Assembly: GCA_900548895.1 (NCBI GenBank)
Contig: URLZ01000010.1
Coordinates: forward strand, 1 to 60,426
Reading direction: 5' to 3'
DNA length: 60,426 nt
DNA from: an uncultured Akkermansia sp.
GTDB taxonomy: Bacteria; Verrucomicrobiota; Verrucomicrobiia; Verrucomicrobiales; Akkermansiaceae
Shown here: piece after piece, positions 36,983 to 44,306 of the stretch
How the letters are laid out: every line of letters begins with the position of its first letter
Numbering within the stretch: the first letter of the stretch is position 1
Notes under the pieces: generated by a model
Told to the model about the DNA's origin: nothing
Databases searched by the model: none
What the model saw: the letters and a program-made list of their open reading frames with translations, nothing else
Made by a program: the position numbers and the translations under genes

Positions 36983-37003
36983 GCCCCCTCCTGATACCCG
37001 GCC

Positions 37004-37420
37004 ATGCACTTCAGCATCATCACGCCCATGCGCACCGCGCTGGAAGCAGAGGTCAGCAGCATCCGGCTGCCCGGCGCCGAAGGCGAACTCGAGATTCTGC
37101 CCGGGCACACGGACCTCATCTGCGCCGTCGCGAACGGGGAGCTCCTCTACCGCCCGGTCGGTGAGGCCGAGGGCAGCCTCTTCGTCGGCGGCGGCTTCCT
37201 GCAGGTGCATGCGGATCGCGTGCTGCTCGTCACCGACACCGCCCTTCAGGTGGAGGACATCAACACCGACAGCATCCAAGAGGCATTGGAGCGCGCCCAG
37301 AACGCCCTGCGCAACAGCGCCTCCGTCCTCAGCCGCGAAGAGCAGACCAAGCTCGCAGCCTCCATCGCCAAACAGCTCGCCCTGCTCGAATACAACCGCA
37401 AGCGCCGCCACAGCCACTGA
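37004..37420 (+). CDS. atpC: ATP synthase F1 subunit epsilon
   Basis: The 138-aa protein has an N-terminal beta sandwich (EVSSIRLPGAEGELEILPGHTDLI) and a C-terminal helical pair (EALERAQNALRNS, REEQTKLAASIAKQLALLEYNRKRR), the regulatory element that can inhibit ATP hydrolysis. It closes the operon, followed by a terminator about 60 nt on. Confidence 0.93.
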   Translation: MHFSIITPMRTALEAEVSSIRLPGAEGELEILPGHTDLICAVANGELLYRPVGEAEGSLFVGGGFLQVHADRVLLVTDTALQVEDINTDSIQEALERAQNALRNSASVLSREEQTKLAASIAKQLALLEYNRKRRHSH

Positions 37421-37480
37421 GCGGTCACCGAGCGCCAGTGCCCGCAGCCCCTTCGGCTCGACCCTCTCGCGCGAGAAAAC

Positions 37481-37521
37481 ACACCGGCCCTGCCCCATCG
37501 CGGCAGCGCCGGTGTTTTGTT
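37481..37521 (+). terminator. terminator of the ATP synthase operon
   Basis: ACACCGGC (37481-37488) pairs with GCCGGTGT (37508-37515), with an inner CTGCC/GGCAG helix, then TTTTGTT. Confidence 0.8.
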
Positions 37522-37670
37522 GTCGGCCCCGGAGCGACCATCGGTCTGCTCTCTCGGCACGGGCGGAATCCGGCCCCGGGCCGCCGGACGAGGAGACTCG
37601 GTGGCCCGGCATTGCGGCGACGGCGCGGCGGCTGCGGCACCCGTTTCCCCTGAAAAAACAGCGAATAGCC

Positions 37671-37699
37671 TTGCCAAAGCGGGCGGAAAGGCGTATAAA
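37671..37699 (+). promoter_or_regulatory. promoter giving a leaderless mRNA for the M42 peptidase
   Basis: TTGCCA (37671-37676), 17-bp spacer, TATAAA (37694-37699), then the ATG at 37706, exactly 7 nt beyond the -10. Confidence 0.8.
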
Positions 37700-37705
37700 A
37701 GCCGC

Positions 37706-38782
37706 ATGAACATCTCACTTTTCAAAGAGCTCTGTGAAGCCTTCGGCGCCCCCGGTTTTGAGTACGGCATCCGCGACATCCTCCTGCGTGAAATGACGCC
37801 GCTGGCCGACGAGATCAGCGTCGACAACATGGGCAACGTCATCGCCCTCATCAAGGGCGAGTCGGACGCCAAGACCATCATGTGCGCCGCGCACATGGAT
37901 GAAATCGGCTTCATCGTGCGCCACATCGACGACAACGGCTTCATCCGCATCCTGCCGCTGGGCGGCTTTGACGCCAAGACCCTGACCGCGCAGCGCGTCA
38001 TCGTTCACGGGCGCCGCGACCTCTACGGCTGCATGGGCGTCAAGCCCATCCACGTCATGACCCCCGAGGAGCGCACCAAGATGCCCGCCGTGACCGACTA
38101 CGTCGTCGACGTCGGCCTGCCGAAGGAGGAGGTTGAAAAGCTCGTGAGCGTGGGCGACTCCATCACGCGCTACAGCGATCTGCTCGAGATGGGCGACTGC
38201 GTCAACGTCAAGAGCATTGACAACCGCGGCGGCTGCTACCTGCTCATGCAGGCCGTGCGCGCCATCCGCGAAGCCGGCGCCAAGCCCGCCTACGACCTCT
38301 ACGCCGTCTTCACCGTGCAGGAGGAAGTCGGCCTGCGCGGCGCCCACGGCGCCACCATGAAGATTCAGCCGGACTTCTCCTTCGCGCTTGACACCACCAT
38401 CGCCTACGACACCCCCGGCTCCTCCGCGCACGACAAGTGCACGGAACTCGGCAAAGGCGCCGCCATCAAGGTCTACGACGGCACCCTCGTCACCGATCCG
38501 CGCATGGTGCAGTTCATGAAGGCACTGGCCGAGGAGAAGGGCATCACCCACCAGCTTGAGCTGCTGGCTGCGGGCGGCACCGATGCCGGCGCCATGCAGA
38601 AGTTCACCGCCGGCGGCTCCGTCACGGGCGCCATCTCCATCCCGACGCGCAACGTCCACCAGAGCATCGAGATGTGCCACAAGGGCGACGTCGACGCCTG
38701 CGTCGCTCTGCTCACCGCCTGCTTCACCGACCTGAACCGCTGGGACTGGAGCTGGCGCCAAGGCGAGCGCAGCCTCGCCTGA
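37706..38782 (+). CDS. M42-family metallo-aminopeptidase
   Basis: The 358-aa enzyme has the family's metal-ligand and catalytic motifs: CAAHMDEIGF (first His/Asp), NVKSIDNRGGCYLLM (bridging Asp), FTVQEEVGLRGA (catalytic Glu pair), DTTIAYDTPG (Asp) and RNVHQSIEM (last His). M42 enzymes (glutamyl aminopeptidase or TET-like) form dodecameric peptidases in the cytoplasm, and some are annotated as endoglucanases by old error. The start is fixed by its promoter; the frame is open 63 codons upstream without support. Confidence 0.9.
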   Translation: MNISLFKELCEAFGAPGFEYGIRDILLREMTPLADEISVDNMGNVIALIKGESDAKTIMCAAHMDEIGFIVRHIDDNGFIRILPLGGFDAKTLTAQRVIVHGRRDLYGCMGVKPIHVMTPEERTKMPAVTDYVVDVGLPKEEVEKLVSVGDSITRYSDLLEMGDCVNVKSIDNRGGCYLLMQAVRAIREAGAKPAYDLYAVFTVQEEVGLRGAHGATMKIQPDFSFALDTTIAYDTPGSSAHDKCTELGKGAAIKVYDGTLVTDPRMVQFMKALAEEKGITHQLELLAAGGTDAGAMQKFTAGGSVTGAISIPTRNVHQSIEMCHKGDVDACVALLTACFTDLNRWDWSWRQGERSLA

Positions 38783-38876
38783 CGCCTTCCGCGCCCCCGA
38801 GCTCCGCGTTCGCGGCGGTCTGCCTGCACCAAGCGCGCACGCGCGCTCGGCACAGCGGCAAGCCCTGAAACCATCT

Positions 38877-38913
38877 CTCCCCGCCTGCCTTCGGGCAGCG
38901 GGGAGTTTTTTTT
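38877..38913 (+). terminator. intrinsic terminator after the M42 peptidase
   Basis: CTCCCCGCCTGCC, a TTCG tetraloop and GGCAGCGGGGAG form a near-perfect stem with one bulge, followed by eight T. Confidence 0.95.
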
Positions 38914-39068
38914 GCGCGCCCTTTCCCTCTCACGCAGGGGCACACCCGCCGCGCCGGCTGTCGCCATCCTCCGGCGGAACACACACTCCCGCGACAAGCG
39001 CGCTCAGCGCGCGCCGCGACGCAGCGCGGCTGCCGGCCTGAGGCGGCGGAACATGACCGATTCGACAC

Positions 39069-39097
39069 TTTACAAGACTTGCGTTCTGTGCTATCCT
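39069..39097 (+). promoter_or_regulatory. promoter of argF
   Basis: TTTACA (39069-39074), 17-bp spacer ending in GTGC, TATCCT (39092-39097). The leader before the ATG at 39131 would be about 27 nt. Confidence 0.75.
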
Positions 39098-39130
39098 GCC
39101 GCTCTGACAAGAGAAGTGCATCACCCGACC

Positions 39131-40045
39131 ATGAAGAATCTGCTTTCCATCGAAGAGTTGACAGGAGATGAAATCCGCATGCTGCTCGCCCTCGGGCATC
39201 GCCTCAAGGCCGAGCGCGGACACCACAGCGAGCAGCCGCTCGCCGGGCAGACCTGGGCGCTGATCTTCTCCAAGTCTTCGACGCGCACGCGCGTCTCCTT
39301 CGAGGTCGGCATCAGCGAGCTCGGCGGTCGCCCGATGTTCCTCTCCACCCGAGACATCCAGCTGGGCCGCGGCGAGCCCATCAAGGACACCGCCCGCGTG
39401 CTCGGGCGCATGATCCACGGCGCCGTCATCCGCACCTACGGGCAGGATGAAGTCGTGGAGTTCGCTCGCTACTCCGACCTGCCGACGATCAACGCCCTCA
39501 CCGATCAGGAGCATCCCTGCCAGATCCTCGCCGACCTCCTCACGCTGGAGGAGAAGTACGGCGTCGGATCCTGGAAGGACATGAAGATCAGCTTCCTCGG
39601 CGACGTTGACAACAACATGGGCCGCTCTTGGATGTGGGCGGCCAAGCGCCTCGGCTTCACACTCGCCCTCGCCGGCCCCGAGCGCGCCCTGCCCAAGCCT
39701 GAGACCCTAGCCGCCCTCGACTGCCCCAACATCATCTGCACCACCGACGCCGAGGAGGCCGTGCGCGACTGCACCGTCATCAACACCGACACGTGGATCT
39801 CCATGGGCCAGGAGGCCGAGAAGGGGACCAAGGAAAAAGCCTTCTTCCCCTACCAGGTCAACGCCGAGCTCCTGCGCGTCGCGGCTCCCGGCTACAGCGT
39901 CTTCCACTGCCTGCCGGCCTACCGCGGCTACGAGATCACCGATGAGGTGCTCGAGGCCAACGCCCCCGTCATCTTCACGGAGGCCGAGAACCGCCTGCAT
40001 GCCCAGAAGGCCGTGCTCTACACCCTTGCCACGTCCAACTGCTGA
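39131..40045 (+). CDS. argF: ornithine carbamoyltransferase
   Basis: ArgF makes citrulline from ornithine and carbamoyl phosphate, the product of the CarA/CarB enzyme. The 304-aa protein has the carbamoyl-phosphate loop SSTRTRVSFE, DQEHPCQILADLL (HPCQ) and the ornithine-binding HCLPAYRGYE. All key residues are present. The reading frame is open upstream of the promoter, but the conserved sequence and the promoter both place the start at 39131. sufE follows after 13 nt. Confidence 0.95.
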   Translation: MKNLLSIEELTGDEIRMLLALGHRLKAERGHHSEQPLAGQTWALIFSKSSTRTRVSFEVGISELGGRPMFLSTRDIQLGRGEPIKDTARVLGRMIHGAVIRTYGQDEVVEFARYSDLPTINALTDQEHPCQILADLLTLEEKYGVGSWKDMKISFLGDVDNNMGRSWMWAAKRLGFTLALAGPERALPKPETLAALDCPNIICTTDAEEAVRDCTVINTDTWISMGQEAEKGTKEKAFFPYQVNAELLRVAAPGYSVFHCLPAYRGYEITDEVLEANAPVIFTEAENRLHAQKAVLYTLATSNC

Positions 40046-40058
40046 GTTGACTCCGCCC

Positions 40059-40475
40059 ATGAGCTACAACGAACGACTCGAAGAGTTGCTGGACGACATG
40101 TCCGTCTTTGACGACTGGACGGAGAAATACGAGTACATCATCGACCTCGGGCGCAAGCTCCCGCCGATGCCCGCGAAGTACCGCAAGAACGCCAACCTCA
40201 TCAAGGGCTGCCAGAGCCGCGTCTGGGTCGGCACCGAGCTGGTGGACGGCAAGCTCATCGTGCATGCCGACAGCGACTCACTGATCACCAAGGGGCTCAT
40301 CGCGCTCTTCATCCGCCTGCTCTCGGGGCTCACGCCCCGAGAGATCGCCGATGCGGATCTCAGCCGCCTCGATGAAAGCGGCCTCAAGGAGCACCTCGCC
40401 TCGACCCGCGCCAACGCCCTCACCACGATGGAGGACACCATCCGCAAGGCCGCCGTCGCCCTCCTGCCGTCCTGA
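40059..40475 (+). CDS. sufE: SufE-family cysteine desulfurase sulfur acceptor
   Basis: The 138-aa protein accepts persulfide sulfur from a cysteine desulfurase (SufS) for iron-sulfur cluster assembly. The acceptor Cys sits in NLIKGCQSRVWV, the family's signature. Start 40059 gives a normal SufE length. It lies 13 nt after argF and 62 nt before a methyltransferase gene, an unusual setting since no other suf gene is nearby. Confidence 0.9.
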   Translation: MSYNERLEELLDDMSVFDDWTEKYEYIIDLGRKLPPMPAKYRKNANLIKGCQSRVWVGTELVDGKLIVHADSDSLITKGLIALFIRLLSGLTPREIADADLSRLDESGLKEHLASTRANALTTMEDTIRKAAVALLPS

Positions 40476-40537
40476 ATCACCCCGCGACACCGCCCCACCC
40501 GCCCGAGCAGCTTCCCTCCCCCGACCCTCCCCACGCC

Positions 40538-41419
40538 ATGAATCCCATCCGGCAGATGATCGCCGAGCGCGAGATGAACCTCCCCGCCGGCACGAACGCC
40601 TACCGCATCAGCGACGGCACCACCTGGCCGGGAATCTTCATCGACGCGCTGGCGGATCGCCTGCTGGTCTCGGTGCGCGACACCGAGGTGCCGCGTGAGC
40701 TGCGCAACCAACTGGCGGAGCTCAAGCGCCCCGTCTACCTCAAGCGTCTGGATCGCGACGTCAAGCTGCCTCCCCAGCGCCTGAGCGGCCCCGTCGTGGC
40801 GCCGCGCTTCATCATCGCCGAGAACGGCGTGCGCTACCTCATTGACATGGAGGCCGGCTATTCGCAGGGCATCTTTCTCGACCAGCGCGACAACCGTGCC
40901 CGCGTCAGGAGCCGCTGCCGCGAGGGCATGACGCTGCTCAACACCTTCGCCTACACCGGCGCCTTCTCCGTCTGCGCCGCCCTCGCCGGCGCCCAGACGA
41001 CCACGCTGGACCTCTCGCCCTCCTGCCTCAACTGGTGCAAGGAGAACATGGTGCTCAACGGCATTGACCCCGATGACCACTACTTCTGCAAGGGCGACAC
41101 GATGCACTGGCTCGATCGCTTCACCCGCCAGGGGCGGCGCTTCGACGCCATCGTGCTTGATCCCCCCACCTTCTCGCGCGACGAGAAGGGCCACGTCTGG
41201 CGCGCCGAGAAGGACTACGGCCGCCTCGTGGAAAGCGCCCTCAAGTGCCTCAACCCCGGCGGCTGGCTGCTCTGCACCACCAACTGCCGCAAACTCAGCC
41301 ACGGCGCCTTCTACGCCCAAGTCTCCGGCGCAGCCCCCGGCGCCCGCCTCACGGAGGGTGCCATGAGCTTTGACTTCGACGGAGAGCCCTATCTGAAGAT
41401 TATCTGGGTCGACTGTTGA
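40538..41419 (+). CDS. class I SAM-dependent methyltransferase (RlmI/RlmK-like)
   Basis: The 293-aa protein resembles rRNA m5C/m7G methyltransferases of the RlmI/RlmK(L) type. It has ENGVRYLIDM, GYSQGIFLDQRDNRARV, the SAM-binding motif LLNTFAYTGAFSVCAAL, then LDLSPSCLNWCKEN and the catalytic-loop DPPTFSRDEKG. A full PUA domain is not visible at the N-terminus. The RNA target cannot be set by sequence alone. Confidence 0.85.
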   Translation: MNPIRQMIAEREMNLPAGTNAYRISDGTTWPGIFIDALADRLLVSVRDTEVPRELRNQLAELKRPVYLKRLDRDVKLPPQRLSGPVVAPRFIIAENGVRYLIDMEAGYSQGIFLDQRDNRARVRSRCREGMTLLNTFAYTGAFSVCAALAGAQTTTLDLSPSCLNWCKENMVLNGIDPDDHYFCKGDTMHWLDRFTRQGRRFDAIVLDPPTFSRDEKGHVWRAEKDYGRLVESALKCLNPGGWLLCTTNCRKLSHGAFYAQVSGAAPGARLTEGAMSFDFDGEPYLKIIWVDC

Positions 41420-41713
41420 GCGGCCACGACCCGCCGCAGACTTCTCTCCCCGCCCCCTCCCCGCACCGGCGCCCCCCGCAAGGCTCGCCGAGCCCGGCGG
41501 CGCGCGCGCGGCCCCGCCTCAAGCAGCCTTCCGCCCGCGAGCTCCCGTTGGGGAACCGCGCCATCCCCGCGCTGAGTCTCTCGGAGTCCGAATCGCGCGC
41601 CGAACATGACGCCGCGCATGAGAAAGCCCCCGCGAAGAGGGCGCTGGCCGCGCCTCCGGCCCCGCCTCCGGCCCTGTGGCGGATGGCGCAGCTCTGAAAG
41701 ACTGAATTTGACC
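41420..41713. other. intergenic stretch
   Basis: Very GC-rich. No gene, clear terminator or repeat is supported. Confidence 0.4.
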
Positions 41714-41742
41714 TTGACATGGCGAAGCGCCCGAATTAGTCT
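41714..41742 (+). promoter_or_regulatory. promoter of the second ankyrin gene
   Basis: Perfect TTGACA (41714-41719), 17-bp spacer, TAGTCT (41737-41742). The -10 is weak. A leader of about 50 nt precedes the ATG at 41798. Confidence 0.5.
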
Positions 41743-41797
41743 GTAACAGTCATTTTTTACGACACTCAGCTTCAGCACCCTTCAACCACCCCTCAAC

Positions 41798-43645
41798 ATG
41801 AAACGCAAGCATCTTCTGGCACTCGCTCTCACCTTCTCCTGTTGGACTCCCAACGTCAGCTCGGCCGCGGAGGCGCCGTCCCCCGCACCCAAGGAGGAAG
41901 TGGCGGATGAAGTCGCGGCAGACGACGCATCAGATGAAGACGTGCCCTGGTGTGAAGACGAAACCATCGTGGAAGAGTTTAAGAGATTGATTCGCGAGAG
42001 CGGGGGAACACCCCTGCACGTCGCAGCTCTGAACAACGATACGGCGGCGATACGGAAGCTCGTGAGCGAAGGCGCGAATATCGACGCGCAGACGAGAGAG
42101 GCGGGGAGTGTAGGCTCGCTTCCGGGCGGCAGACTGACGCCCTTGCACGTGGCAGCGGCGATGCAGCGCGAAGACGCGGCGTTGCTTCTGCTCGAGCTGG
42201 GCGCAGACCCGACTATCGTCAGCGGGTACCGCGATACGGCTCTGCATCTGGCAGTGAGCAATGGGGAGGTGCGACTCACCGAAGCCCTCGTCCGCGCGCG
42301 TGGCGTTGATATCAACGCCTTGCAGGGAATCGGCATGACGCCTCTGGCCTTGGCGGGCTTGGCCCCCAACAGCACCAAGCTCATGCGCCTGCTGCTGGAC
42401 GCCGGGGCCGATCCCAATGCTGCGGGCGACGACGGTATCACACCCCTCTATATAGCGGTGCACCGCGACATGGCCGATGCCATCAAGTTGCTGCTGAACG
42501 CCGGAGCCAAGCCCGCTCTCAGCCCGAAGCTCAGGCTTCAGTCCGACATGTCGACCGAGCTGCTGCGGCTCTTGATTGAGGCCGGTGTCGATCCCAAGAT
42601 TCGGGATGAGGAGGGCAACACGCTGCTGCACGGACTCGAAGAAGCCCAGTCCGTTCCCCTGCTCCTCGGGGCGGGGCTCAATCCCAAGGACGTCAACGAC
42701 AATGGCGAAACGCCTCTCCACAACGTGGCCAACGCTGACGTCTGCCGTCTGCTGCTGGAGGCCGGGGCCGATCCCATGGCCCGGGACAAGGAAGGGCGCA
42801 CGCCGCTGCATCTCGCCGGCGACGCCGATATCTGCCGCCTGCTGCTGGCGGCCGGTGCCGATCCCAAGGCCCGCGACAAGAAGTGGCGCACGCCGCTGCA
42901 CCTCGCCGGCTACGCCGATACCTGCCGCCTGCTGCTGGAGGCCGGGGCCGATCCCATGGCACGTGACGGAGAAGGAAGAACGCCGCTGCACCTCGCCGGC
43001 TACGCCGATGTCTGTCAGCTGCTGCTGGAGGCCGGAGCTGATCCCAAGGCCCGCGACAAGAAAGGGCGCACGCCGCTGCACTTCACCGACGATGCCGGAG
43101 CCTGTCGCCTGCTGCTGGAGGCCGGGGCTGATCCCAACGCCCGGGACGTCCACAGGAGTACGCCGCTGCATGAAACATCGGACGCCGAGGCCTGCCGTCT
43201 GCTGCTGAAGGCCGGGGCCGATCCCATGGCCCGCGACCAATACGAGCGCACACCGCTTCACCGCGCAGCCGCCGACTATGCTCCCAACGGCGAGTGCTGC
43301 CGCCTGTTGCTGGCGGCCGGGGCCGATCCCGACGCTCGAGACGAGCATGGCAACACGCCCCTGCACGTCGTGAACAACGCCAAAGCCTGCCGTCTGCTGC
43401 TGGAGGCCGGGGCCGATCCCATGGCTCGAGACAAGGACGGAGGGACACCGCTGCACTACGCCCACAATGCCGACGTCTGCCGCCTGCTGCTGGACGCCGG
43501 GGCCGATCCCAACGCCCTGGATGATGAGGGACATACGCCCCTGCAGCTGATCAGACGTGACGAGGTGCGTCAGGTGCTGCTTGACGCCGGAGCTCAACCC
43601 ATGGATCCTCTGCCCGACGGGGGCTACGATCTCGAAGTGGACTGA
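41798..43645 (+). CDS. secreted ankyrin-like repeat protein with 30-residue repeats
   Basis: The 615-aa protein has a signal peptide (KRKHLLALALTFSCWTPNVSSAA). Residues about 65-300 carry ordinary ankyrin repeats. From about 300 the unit shortens to exactly 30 residues (for example TPLHLAGYADTCRLLLEAGADP then MARDGEG), three fewer than a standard repeat. One canonical-length copy occurs near 485. The copies are nearly identical in DNA, spaced 90 bp. The shortening removes residues between the two helices. A binding role outside the cytoplasm is inferred; no partner is known. Confidence 0.88.
   Translation: MKRKHLLALALTFSCWTPNVSSAAEAPSPAPKEEVADEVAADDASDEDVPWCEDETIVEEFKRLIRESGGTPLHVAALNNDTAAIRKLVSEGANIDAQTREAGSVGSLPGGRLTPLHVAAAMQREDAALLLLELGADPTIVSGYRDTALHLAVSNGEVRLTEALVRARGVDINALQGIGMTPLALAGLAPNSTKLMRLLLDAGADPNAAGDDGITPLYIAVHRDMADAIKLLLNAGAKPALSPKLRLQSDMSTELLRLLIEAGVDPKIRDEEGNTLLHGLEEAQSVPLLLGAGLNPKDVNDNGETPLHNVANADVCRLLLEAGADPMARDKEGRTPLHLAGDADICRLLLAAGADPKARDKKWRTPLHLAGYADTCRLLLEAGADPMARDGEGRTPLHLAGYADVCQLLLEAGADPKARDKKGRTPLHFTDDAGACRLLLEAGADPNARDVHRSTPLHETSDAEACRLLLKAGADPMARDQYERTPLHRAAADYAPNGECCRLLLAAGADPDARDEHGNTPLHVVNNAKACRLLLEAGADPMARDKDGGTPLHYAHNADVCRLLLDAGADPNALDDEGHTPLQLIRRDEVRQVLLDAGAQPMDPLPDGGYDLEVD
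42721..43560 (+). repeat. 90-bp tandem repeats inside the second ankyrin gene
   Basis: Nearly identical units, recognisable by TGCCG(T/C)CTGCTGCTGGAGGC followed by CGGGGCCGATCCCA, recur at 42741, 42831, 42921, 43011, 43101 and 43191 (exact 90-bp spacing). Further copies lie near 43293 (longer unit), 43390 and 43479. Such arrays can change copy number by slippage or recombination. Confidence 0.9.
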
Positions 43646-44061
43646 GGAGACGAACCTGAGGAGGAAGGATCGGGCCTCGAGCTTCCTCGGGCTCGCGTTG
43701 AAGGGAGGCCCCGGCTCTCCACTGCACCCGGTCGCTGCACCCGGTCGTTCCCGGCGCCCGCCGCGCGACTTCCGAAGCTCCGCGCGCTGCCCGGAGCGGT
43801 GACTGCGTGCGATGAAGGTGGGTCTCCCCGAGGCGGTGGGCAGGTCATGCGCAGCTCTCCTCCGGCTGCCCCTACAGGGCCTGTTGGGGCCTCTGACAGT
43901 GTACTGTGATAGCCCGAGCGGCACCTCAAGATTTTGTGGTATGGTCACTGTCAGCCTCTGTGAATAACTGAAACTCTATTCTCCATCGGGGAGTTTGTCA
44001 ACCCGACGAGGCATGCGGCTAACAGGGCTTCCCATGCCATTATTTTAGAATTATTCCTATT
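43646..44061. other. intergenic stretch with inverted repeats
   Basis: No gene supported. A perfect 9-bp inverted repeat (CTGACAGTG 43893-43901, CACTGTCAG 43946-43954) encloses 44 nt. AAACTC (43971-43976) pairs with GAGTTT (43991-43996). Neither is followed by a T run. GC content falls towards the RNR control region. Confidence 0.45.
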
Positions 44062-44079
44062 TTGTGAATAAAGCGCGAG

Positions 44080-44127
44080 CCACAAGATATAGTGTCTTCA
44101 AAATCAGGCTTGCGCGATATCTTGAAT
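44080..44127 (+). promoter_or_regulatory. probable tandem NrdR boxes upstream of nrdD
   Basis: Box 1 (44080-44095, CCACAAGATATAGTGT) matches the NrdR consensus acaCwAtATaTwGtgt at 14 of 16 positions. Box 2 (44112-44127, GCGCGATATCTTGAAT) matches at 10 of 16. They are centred 32 bp apart with a 16-bp linker, the known geometry of tandem NrdR sites. NrdR represses ribonucleotide reductase genes when (d)ATP is high. A possible promoter overlaps box 1: TTGTGA (44062-44067) with AGATAT (44085-44090). Confidence 0.7.
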
Positions 44128-44180
44128 CGGCGCGCCGTCCTGCAAGAGAAAAAAGAGTGACATGATGCAGAAAAATCCGC

Positions 44181-44209
44181 TTGTCATGAAACGGAGCTCG
44201 TGCTAAGAT
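44181..44209 (+). promoter_or_regulatory. promoter of the anaerobic RNR operon
   Basis: TTGTCA (44181-44186), 17-bp spacer ending in GTGC, TAAGAT (44204-44209). Transcription would start near 44216, leaving a leader of about 90 nt before nrdD. It lies about 55 bp beyond the second NrdR box. Confidence 0.7.
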
Positions 44210-44306
44210 GGGCACGCATGCATGCGGCAGCAGCCACACGTTGCGGGCCTCGATTCTCGTGGTCTCAATTTATATGTAACGAGCATAACGACACCTCTCA
44301 CCCGAT

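Noticed and set aside
39131..40045. Catabolic ornithine carbamoyltransferase or arginine deiminase locus
   Set aside because: No arcA or arcC is nearby and carA is in the same window, so an anabolic role is simpler.
42721..43560. Possible CRISPR array (regular 90-bp repeats)
   Set aside because: The repeats are in frame within an ankyrin gene, lack unique spacers and have no cas genes nearby.
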